From Chitinophagaceae bacterium (lineage in GTDB: Bacteria; Bacteroidota; Bacteroidia; Chitinophagales; Chitinophagaceae), in the NCBI GenBank assembly GCA_016719815.1, contig JADJYK010000005.1:1-64000 (forward strand): a DNA stretch of 64,000 nt, given 5' to 3'. How positions within the stretch are numbered: the stretch's first letter is position 1; each line of letters begins with the position of its first letter. Below the pieces are notes generated by a model. It saw only the letters and a list, made by a program, of their open reading frames with translations, was not told the origin of the DNA and did not search any database. This document shows positions 49,233-58,196 of this stretch, one piece after another. Position numbers and translations under genes: made by a program.

Positions 49233-52200
49233 TTAGGGTTTGACTAATTGGATTACTTCCCAGCTGAGCTTTAAAAAATAAACTCCTGCAGGTAGCCGAG
49301 ACCATTTTACTTTGTGAATGTATTCCCCTCACAATCTTATGTTGCTTGTCGTAAACAAACCTCCCATACATATCAGTAATTTGTATCTGCACTCTTCCTG
49401 CTTCCTCTGAATTAATACTGTAAGTAATATGATCTTTGAAAGGAACCGGATGCACGGAAATTGAAAAACCTTTCATGTCTGCCTTTATGTAAACAGGAAC
49501 AATCATACTGTAACTGCTTTTTTTATCGAGGTCAACCGACTTTAACCTGTAAAATAGTCTACCATAATCTGCATATGTTTTTGCCGCTAATAAATCTGTA
49601 TAGCTATACGAGGTAACTGCCTGTTGGTTAAATGCCGGCGTTTCACCAGTTTTGATAAAATCAGTTCCATTATGACTTCTCTCTACTTCAAACAATTCGG
49701 TGTTGTATTCATATGAGGTTTTCCAGTTTAGTAAGATATCATCACCGTTCTTTGTCGCTGTAAGCTCAAGAAGTTTTAATGGAAGTATTGTCTGATCTGT
49801 TACAACAAAAAATCCACTGAAGCCAGTTACGTCAAAACTAACCTCCCACCGGTTTACAATACTGTTCCAGTTAATATCGGCATCTGCCGGATCGATAATT
49901 GATGCCCATTGGAATAACTGGAAGGCAGGCCTGTACCGTTGTTACTGATTCCGTTCATTTTTAAAATTCTCAGGTTGGTTTTACCGGCAGCATCATTTTG
50001 GTCAGTGGGCAAGTCAAGAACACTCCCGGTATGATCGTTAAAGTCAGTAAACTCCTGTTGGGTGAAGTACAACGTAATTTTTCCTGTTGCTGAAGTGGCA
50101 TTATTTAGCGGTGTAATCTGGTGATGCCTTGCCGCATAAGGCCTGGAAAAATAAGTTGGTACACTGCTTTCCACCCACAGTTTGGCGGTTACACTTCCGT
50201 TTACCATTGTAGCCCCGCCGTTCGGAGTAAGGGAAGCAATTATTCTACAACCCGGATTAACGATAAATGGCACTGCTGTATTTCCTGTGATAATTTCTGT
50301 CGCTTCATCTGCATTATTAGCCATCGCCATGCCATCAGGGTAAAAAATAGCAATTTTATTTTCGGAAGGCTTACCTACAATAAGATAGCCGTTAAAGCTG
50401 TTAAAAAAATGGTTTATTAATCCGCCATCATAGTCGCTATCACCAGTAACACTGTTACAATCTGTAATAACTCCTTTAACCCCGGTACTGCCATTACCCC
50501 AGGTTTTGGCTCCAACCGAATACAGCGGTGTTTTATCCCAACCGGGAGAAGAAACAATATAATTACTGTTGGGTAAAATAGTTAAGTTATTGCTTAGGTT
50601 ACCAACTTCATCAAAGGTCGAACTTCCGATAAGAGAATTTGCAGGGCCAACAACACCCGAAGTGCCTGAATTACCATTGCCCCAGGCAATCATGCCTGCA
50701 TCCTGCACAGCACCGTTATGCCACCTGTAACTTCTTACAAGATAATTACTGTTTGGCAGTACAATAATTCCGTCTCTTGCAATGTTATCCCCTGTAGTAC
50801 TGCCTACTAACGAATTACTATTGCTTACGCCGGCTATAAGGCCTGTACTGCCATTGGCCCATGGCAGCACCGGCTGTAGTAGCAGTGCCGTTATTCCATG
50901 AGTAACTGTTCACACATAATTACCATTAGGCAATGCAGACTGCCCTGACCTACAGCATCACTCGTTGATGAACCTGTAAGTGAATTGGCAGTACTAACCG
51001 CACCGGTTCTTCCGGTTGTGCCATCACACCAGGTAGCAGCTCCTGCATTTACGGTTGTGCCATTATCCCAAAAAGGACTGTTAACTACGTAGTTTCCATT
51101 TGTAAGTGCAGTAATTCCCATATATCCCACTTGGTCGCCTGCAGTACTGCCCACCAGCGAATTAGTAACATCAATATAACCCGTTCTGCCAGTTGTGCCA
51201 TCGCACCAGGTTACGGCACCTACATTCGTTGTTGCGCCGTTATCCCACAGGTAATATCTTACTACATAATTACCATTAGTTAATGAAGTAACACCATTCG
51301 TTCCAAGTTGATCATTCGTCATACTGCCAACAAGGGAATTACTACTATTAACAGCACCAACTGTTGGTGTGGTACCACTACACCATGTAACTGCACCGGC
51401 GGCAGATGTTACAGGAGACAGGTTGTTCCACCCAGGGCTTTTTACAACATAATTGCCATTAGAAAGCTGCTTACCACATAATTTCCATTGGGTAATACCT
51501 GCACACCACTTGCTCCTACAGCATCGGATGCTGAACTGCCCACTAATGAATTGCTGCTGTTGATGGCCCCAACCGTACTCCCGTCTGCATTGCATAATGT
51601 TACTGCACCTGCATTTGATGCACCTGCATTATCCCAAAAAGGACTTCTTACAACATATTTTCCATTTGGAAGGGTGATAATCACATATTGATTAGTGCCA
51701 GCATTTCCGACACCATTAGTATTTGTACTGCCCACCAATGAGTTGGCAGAAGATACCAAACCCGTTCTTCCGGTTGTTCCGTTACACCAGGTAACAGCAC
51801 CTGCTGTGGTTGCTATAGGGGCAGTATTGTTCCACAAATTGCTGAGAACAATATAATTTCCATCTGGCAAAACGAAAATTCCGTTTTCCCCTACCCGGTC
51901 ACTTGCTGTACCGCCTACCAATGAGTTGGCAGCGCTGATTACGCCTGTTATTCCGGTAGTACCGTTGCACCATGTTACTGCACCTGCATCATTAGTAGAG
52001 CCGTTATCCCATAAATTGCTTACAGCAATAAAATGACCATTGCTTAGGGCAGTAATTCCCTTGTTTCCAATTACATCATTAGTTGTACTTCCCACCAGCG
52101 AATTGCTATTATCGACTCCAGCATTTAGTCCGGTTGTCCCGTTAACAAAAGTAATTGCTCCGGCGTTTACTGCTGAACCGTTATCCCATAAAGTACTTGT

Positions 52201-52517
52201 TACAACAAAATTTCCGTTACTCAATACCGTAATTCCCCATTACCGCCCACTTGGTCTTCCGCAGTGCTGCCTTTTAATATACTAATCAGGGAATGTGTGC
52301 TGCCATTATACAAATAAACAGCACCTACATTCAGCACTGCATCTTCATCATACAAAGAGTCAACTACTACATAATTCCCATTGGTTAAAACTGTTATTCT
52401 GCCGCCAAAAACTCCGCTGCCTGCAGGTCCGTTAATATGGGTGGTTTGTGTAAAGACATTTATAGAATAAAGTACCCAGGGAATGGCACAGATGAACATC
52501 AAAATTTTCTGTTTCAT
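49233..52517 (-). CDS. Large repeat surface protein with T9SS C-terminal domain (many frameshifts)
   Basis: About 1,090 residues spread over five frames. Breaks: about 52234 (G run), a repeat junction at about 51465-51485, three close to each other at 50860-50935, about 49905, and the G run at 49325-49328. The start at 52517 opens a signal peptide (MKQKILMFICAIPWVLYSI). The body is at least a dozen units of about 65-80 residues of the form NGNYVV.S..WDNG....AGAVTWCNGTTG.TG.V...NSLVGST..D.VG..GI..L, similar to repeats I recall as DUF5650. After it come a region resembling a beta-sandwich and, at the C-terminus, ITYSINSEEAGRVQIQITDMYGRF and HKVKWSRLPAGVYFLKL, a T9SS sorting domain. Expected on the cell surface. 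Confidence 0.8.
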
Positions 52518-52545
52518 AAGCGATATTTTGGGTTTATTAATAAGC

Positions 52546-54942
52546 TTACTCAATTATATGCTCTGAATGTATTAATCTTCCCTGCGCATCAAACCCTTCC
52601 ATAATAACCCGGAACTTTTTGCTGAAATCGTTATTATAAAATTTAAACTTAAAACTGCTACTTCCGGTCTCAGTAAAAACATTGGGGTTCCAGTATAAGG
52701 TCGTTCTGTAGTCGGGTTTTGCCTTCTCAGGGTCAACTGAACTATAATCCGGGTTAAAGAATTCTTTCGTCATCGAATAACCTGTAAATTCAAAAAAGTC
52801 AAGCTTTTCAGGATTATTCTCTGTCTTTCTTTCTTTTGTATAGACAGCAAGTGCTCCGCCTGGTGACCCGCTGCCGACACCAACAAAACCGGCTTCGTAA
52901 AATTTTACCAGTGCAATATCGTCGGCCCGCAACACTCTGAGCTGCATAATAGTTGCAGGCTGTTCATTTATAAAAATACCCACAGCCCATTTCTGCCCCG
53001 ACATAAGACTCATATTTTTCCTGTTTACAAAGCCGCCGGATGATAACTCCAGCTGCTGAATTCTGTTCTTAATAAAATCAACAGCGTTCATTGCTTTATC
53101 ATTTGCCGGCTCATTAATGTTGTCAATAGTTTCTTTTCCCATTGATTTAAAAACTCCTGTTGTGTATTTCTCGTTTACAGCATCGATCGGTTTTTTGTTA
53201 ATGGTTGATCTCACATCCACATTTTCCAGTTCTTTCACTTTGTCGGCATTTCTTTCTAATTCTTTTTTCCTGATATCTGCCAGTTGGCTATTTATCCCGG
53301 TTTCTGTATCAGGAAATTCAGAATAATATTTTATTGCAATTTTTTGCAGAGAAGCTAATATATTTTCATCCAGTTGCAGATGAACTTGCCTGGTTCTGCC
53401 TTTCTTGTCGGAATATGCATAGAAGATCTTTGACTTGCCATTAAAAATTACTGAATCAATTGTAAACCTGCCATGCTCATCAATAGTAATGTTGTAAACC
53501 TGTGAAACCGAATCTGCCGGCTCAATCAGCAGGTTGAGGTTTCCGCCGTCAACAGGCGTTTTGTTGCCATCTGTCAACTGTCCGGAGAAGGATAGATAGT
53601 AATTGTCCTTATATTTTAAAGCAGGAAAATCATTTGCAAGAATTTTAGCCCAGCTGTATCTGCTCCAGCCCTGTGTAAGCATCAGGTTATCAATCGCCAG
53701 TTTTACGCTGTCGCTTTTGTTTGTAAAATACCAGGCCGGATTATAAACATAGCCTTTAATATCTGACGTCAGCAACAACGATGACCATATATTTTCAAGG
53801 CTTTCGTTGTTATCAGAGCCAAGATCAACAATAGATACAGAACAACTCCTTTGTGCATTATCAGGAAAAGTGATTTCTAGATTGTTCTCTGCCTTTTTTT
53901 CAAAGCTTTTTATTGTTGCAACTATATCACCGGTGTATCTGTATTCTTTGTTGTCAACAAATGCCAGCCGTTCCGCTATCGGTTTTCCGGTTTTATCAAA
54001 AACGGTAAAATGCAAAATGCCTGATGGCAGGCTGTCGGTTATCAGGTGACCAACTATTGAAGGATAATCTTCGAAAGCTACTTCAGTTTCATAAATAATA
54101 CTGTTATTAATATCAACTACTAATTTTATAACATCAAAATTGGTGGTTCCTTTTTCATTTCTTGAAAGTTGGAATTTTTTTCCGCCCTTTTCATCTAGTA
54201 CTTTCAAATTAATACCGGAAGAAAGTACTTCTGGTAAAGGGTATGTTCTTTTGCCGGCGGCAGTTTCTACTTCTGCAGAATATTTTTTTCCGGCTATTGG
54301 TTTAAAAGGTATTCTGCCAATTCCATCATGATAGCTCTTAAAAGAGGCGATAACAGTTCCGTCATCGGTTTTAATAATACCAGTAATTTCTTTTGGATTT
54401 CCCGATGCATCTGTGGCTTTAAACCCGCATACTGTTAGAATGCCATCAACAAGGTAGCCGCTTTCCGGGAAGAAGGAAAGCGAAAGTTGTTCTGGTTTTT
54501 TGTCTGCATTTCCATGATTTGGTTTGCCAGTAATTAAAACATTTTTCTTATAAAGAAATGATTCTTCAAAATTGAGCATATAAGGAGTAAATGCTCTAAT
54601 AAGATAATGCCCCTGCTTCAGCGTATCAGGAATATCAATATTGCCTTTTACAACAGAACCGGCAACAGGGTATTGTTTAGATATAACGATTTCACCTCCT
54701 GCATTATATAATTGCAGGTAGAAATTATTGCTAATAGTACCGGGTTTTCCATTGCTGTATATATAGGCTTTAAACCAGATGGTTTCACCTGCAAGGTAGG
54801 CTCCCTGCTTGTCATAATGGACATATACTTTCTCTGGCGGATAATTGGTCATAAGCATATTAAGCGACGTATCAACATTTTGAGCCGACAGGTTGATGGC
54901 ATGCATGGAGAAAAACAAATGGAATAACAGAAGCTTCTTCAT
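52546..54942 (-). CDS. Exported MG2-like/TonB-plug-like protein
   Basis: 798 residues, intact, with a signal peptide (LLLFHLFFSMHAINLSAQ). The N-terminal segment PPEKVYVHYDKQGAYLAGETIWFKAYIY is the alpha-2-macroglobulin MG2-like start common in Bacteroidota. Beta domains follow (LLLTSDIKGYVYNP, LMLTQGWSRYSW). The part after residue 640 (SSGGFVNRKNMSLMSGQKWAVGIFINEQPA..., VLRADDIALVKFYEAG, GALAVYTK) resembles a TonB-receptor plug without a barrel. It lies 28 bases upstream of the repeat protein on the same strand, probably co-transcribed. Its function is unknown. Confidence 0.75.
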   Translation of the reverse strand: MKKLLLFHLFFSMHAINLSAQNVDTSLNMLMTNYPPEKVYVHYDKQGAYLAGETIWFKAYIYSNGKPGTISNNFYLQLYNAGGEIVISKQYPVAGSVVKGNIDIPDTLKQGHYLIRAFTPYMLNFEESFLYKKNVLITGKPNHGNADKKPEQLSLSFFPESGYLVDGILTVCGFKATDASGNPKEITGIIKTDDGTVIASFKSYHDGIGRIPFKPIAGKKYSAEVETAAGKRTYPLPEVLSSGINLKVLDEKGGKKFQLSRNEKGTTNFDVIKLVVDINNSIIYETEVAFEDYPSIVGHLITDSLPSGILHFTVFDKTGKPIAERLAFVDNKEYRYTGDIVATIKSFEKKAENNLEITFPDNAQRSCSVSIVDLGSDNNESLENIWSSLLLTSDIKGYVYNPAWYFTNKSDSVKLAIDNLMLTQGWSRYSWAKILANDFPALKYKDNYYLSFSGQLTDGNKTPVDGGNLNLLIEPADSVSQVYNITIDEHGRFTIDSVIFNGKSKIFYAYSDKKGRTRQVHLQLDENILASLQKIAIKYYSEFPDTETGINSQLADIRKKELERNADKVKELENVDVRSTINKKPIDAVNEKYTTGVFKSMGKETIDNINEPANDKAMNAVDFIKNRIQQLELSSGGFVNRKNMSLMSGQKWAVGIFINEQPATIMQLRVLRADDIALVKFYEAGFVGVGSGSPGGALAVYTKERKTENNPEKLDFFEFTGYSMTKEFFNPDYSSVDPEKAKPDYRTTLYWNPNVFTETGSSSFKFKFYNNDFSKKFRVIMEGFDAQGRLIHSEHIIE

Positions 54943-55154
54943 TTTTTGTTTTTAGGTGCGATTTATTGCGTGAAAAGGTAGCAAATCCGGGATTCTGACA
55001 GAATGATTAAAGTCAACCTGACGCTAATTAGCTGGTAATTATTTGCAGGGAGCCTTTGCCTCTACTATCTTAAGAGATCCTAATAATTCCAGGTTAGTAA
55101 AATTTGGTAATTTCAATGGTTGAACTGCTTCTAAACTGCAACAAATGGGATAAT

Positions 55155-55603
55155 ATGAAAAAAGAAAACTGAAAGCAAAAAAGAGAATTGCCCTTGTGGC
55201 GCATGATAATAAAAAAGACGATTTACTGAGGTGGGCGGTTAGCAACAGGGAAACATTAAAGAAGCACATTTTGTTTGCCACAGGAACCACCGGCACTTTA
55301 CTTGAGAAAGAATTAGAAATTCCGGTTATAAAATTTTTGAGTGGCCCTCTGGGTGGAGACCAGCAAATTGGCGCCGGTATTGCTGAAGGGAAAATTGATA
55401 TGTTGTTTTTCTTTTGGGATCCGATGGAGGCACAGCCACATGATCCTGACGTAAAAGCACTGCTCCGGGTAGCAGCAACATGGGATATACCAGTTGCCTG
55501 TGACCGGGCAACAGCTGATTTCATCTTTACATCGCCTTATATGAATAAGGAATACATCTCGCTTATTGATGAGTATAAGTCTTACACGAACAGAAAAATA
55601 TAA
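55155..55603 (+). CDS. mgsA: Methylglyoxal synthase (one frameshift near the start)
   Basis: 149 residues when one A is added to the A run at 55158-55163, giving MKKRKLKAKKRIALVAHDNKK; the uninterrupted part begins at a GTG at 55196. Family length is about 150. Landmarks: ALVAHDN, LFATGTTGTLLEKE, FLSGPLGGDQQIGAGIAEGKIDMLFFFWDPMEAQPHDPDVKALLRVA, with the catalytic Asp in GDQQ and DPD. The enzyme makes methylglyoxal from dihydroxyacetone phosphate. It is 27 bases upstream of uvrB. Confidence 0.93.
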
Positions 55604-55630
55604 CCTTAGTAGCAAATCAACCGACTTTTC

Positions 55631-57669
55631 ATGGCATTTCAGCTACATTCTCCATTTACACCTTCCGGCGATCAGCCAGAAGCTATTTTCCAGTTAACGG
55701 AAGGCATAATAAGTGGAGAAAAGTATCAGACTTTACTTGGCGTTACTGGTAGTGGCAAAACATTTACCATCGCCAACGTAATTCAAAACACGCAACGCCC
55801 AACATTAGTACTTACACATAATAAAACACTTGTAGCACAGCTATATGGAGAGTTTCGCCAGTTTTTTCCGGAAAATGCTGTAGAGTATTTCGTCTCTTAT
55901 TACGATTACTACCAGCCCGAAGCGTACCTGCCGGTTAGGGATGTGTATATTGAAAAGGATCTGAGCATAAATGAAGAACTGGATAAACTCAGGTTGCGGG
56001 CAACTACCAGTTTACTAAGTGGCAGAAGAGATATTATTGTTGTAGCATCAGTAAGCTGTATATATGGCATGGGAAATCCTACCGATTATGAAAATGGTAT
56101 TATCCGTATTAATAAAGGGCAGGTAATATCCAGGCAGTCATTTTTACATTCACTCGTTAATTCGTTATATAACAGAACAACAGTTGATTTTAACCGCGGT
56201 ACATTCAGGGTGAAAGGCGATACGGTGGATATTAATCTGCCGTATGTTGATTATGGATATCGTGTAACTTTCTTTGGTGATGAAATTGAGGAAATTGAAA
56301 GTATTGAAGTGGTTACCGGGAAGCGGATTGGAAAAATAGAAAATGCTGCGATCTTTCCGGCCAACCTGTATGTGGCACCGAAAGACATTATGCAACAGGT
56401 ATTGTATGAAATTCAGGATGAAGTAGCAGCTCAGGCAGAGTATTTTAAAAAGGTTGGAAAATATATAGAAGCACAGCGTATAACAGAAAGAGTGAATTAT
56501 GATCTGGAAATGATAAAGGAGTTGGGTTATTGCAGTGGTATTGAAAACTATTCCCGTTTCTTCGACAGGCGGGTGCCTGGAACAAGACCGTTCTGTTTGC
56601 TCGATTATTTTCCAAAAGACTATCTGATGGTGATTGATGAATGTCACCAGACTATTCCGCAGGTTAGTGGAATGTATGGCGGCGACAGGAGCCGAAAACT
56701 AATATTGGTAGATTATGGTTTCCGCCTGCCATCAGCGTTGGATAACCGGCCTCTGAATTTTCATGAGTTTGAAGCCCTGCAAAACCAGGTAGTATTTGTG
56801 TCAGCAACGCCAGATGATTATGAACTGGAAAAATGTGGCGGCATAGTGGTAGAACAAGTTGTGAGGCCAACAGGATTATTAGACCCGCCTATTGAAATCC
56901 GCCCATCTGTAAACCAGATAGATGACTTGCTGGATGAAATAGATAAGAGAGTAATAAAAGGTGACCGTGTGCTGGTAACTACTCTTACAAAACGTATGGC
57001 AGAGGAAATGGATAAATATTTGCATAAGATTAATATCAAATCAAAATATATTCATAGTGAAGTCGACACCCTTGAACGTGTGGAAATTTTGCGGGAGCTT
57101 AGGCTTGGAGCCATTGACGTACTGGTAGGTGTGAACCTCTTGCGTGAAGGATTGGATATTCCTGAGGTATCATTAGTTGCCATACTTGATGCAGACAAAG
57201 AAGGGTTTTTAAGGAACGAAAAGTCTCTTACCCAAACAGCAGGCAGAGCTGCAAGAAATGTAGACGGGCTGGTGATTTTTTACGCAGATAAGATGACAGA
57301 AAGCATGCAAAAAACAATAGATGAAACCAACCGTCGCAGAGAAAAACAGGTTGCTTATAATATTCAGCATAAGATTACACCTACAACAATTTCCAAGTCT
57401 GCAAAAGATGTATTTGCACAAACATCGGTGTTGGATATAAAAGGATACGAACCTGGTAAACCATATACTATTGCTCCAGATGAAGATCTGATAACCATTG
57501 CGGCAGAAGAACAGGCAGAGTATAAAACCATTCCACAACTGGAAAAGGCAATTGCGAAGATTAAAAGGAAATGGAAAAAGCTGCCCGCAATCTTGACTTT
57601 ATGGAAGCGGCAAGACTACGGGACGAAATGTTTCTCCTTCAGAAGCAATTGGATATGATGAAAAAATGA
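55631..57669 (+). CDS. uvrB: Excinuclease ABC subunit B (frameshift near the end)
   Basis: 679 residues after adding one A to the A run at 57563-57566. This restores the C-terminal UVR domain (KKEMEKAARNLDFMEAARLRDEM) and moves the stop to 57667-57669. As given, the frame ends in unrelated residues at 57658. Landmarks: Walker A GVTGSGKTFT (about residue 37), the beta-hairpin YYDYYQPEAYLP, DYFPKDYLMVIDECH, and helicase motif VLVGVNLLREGLDIPEVSLVAILDADKEGFLR then QTAGRAARN. UvrB verifies DNA damage for nucleotide excision repair. UvrA and UvrC are not in the window. Confidence 0.96.
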
Positions 57670-57820
57670 ATATTCGTAGTTCTACGAATAGGCTCAGCGT
57701 ATTTGTGCCCAATTTGATCAAATATGAGTCGTAATACTTTTCTGGTGGATAAGGCTGTACTACTTTAGCAATGAAAACCGAAAGGAATCCAATATTTGTA
57801 AAACCGTAAATCCAGTATTT

Positions 57821-58075
57821 ATGAAAAGACGAGTTCGTAAAATCGCAAACTTCTTTGCGTTCAATCTGCTGTTTTTTGCTTTGTATCTGAATTTTGTTCA
57901 TAAAGATCAATCGCCTGCAGTTAATGGAAGTGCTGCCATCCAGGAGCAACCTGTCCCGTTTAGTACTAATATGGCATCAGAAAATGCTCTGGGTAAAAGC
58001 CAAACTGTTGCTGCCGAACAGGCAAGTACTGTTTCAGTAACGAATACAGCCCCTTTAAGACTGTCAATTAACTGA
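57821..58075 (+). CDS. Small single-helix exported or membrane protein
   Basis: 84 residues. A basic start (MKRRVRKIANF) and a hydrophobic helix (FAFNLLFFALYLNFVH) are followed by a low-complexity Ala/Ser/Thr/Gln-rich tail. It looks like a signal anchor with no further domain. The open frame and adjacent terminator support a real gene, but no family is evident. Confidence 0.4.
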   Translation: MKRRVRKIANFFAFNLLFFALYLNFVHKDQSPAVNGSAAIQEQPVPFSTNMASENALGKSQTVAAEQASTVSVTNTAPLRLSIN

Positions 58076-58104
58076 TAAGCAGCGTTAATAGTAATAATAA
58101 AAAT

Positions 58105-58142
58105 AATCCCGTCCCGCAAGTTAGCGGGAACGGGATTGTTTT
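58105..58142 (+). terminator. Intrinsic terminator
   Basis: AATCCCGTCCCGC (58105-58117) pairs with GCGGGA-ACGGGATT across a short loop, with one bulged A, followed by GTTTT. It ends the small gene at 57821-58075 and insulates polA. Confidence 0.75.
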
Positions 58143-58196
58143 GTGAAAAAGTGGTGCTTTTTTGGGGATGGCCTGTCACAAACTTATCTTAGTGGC

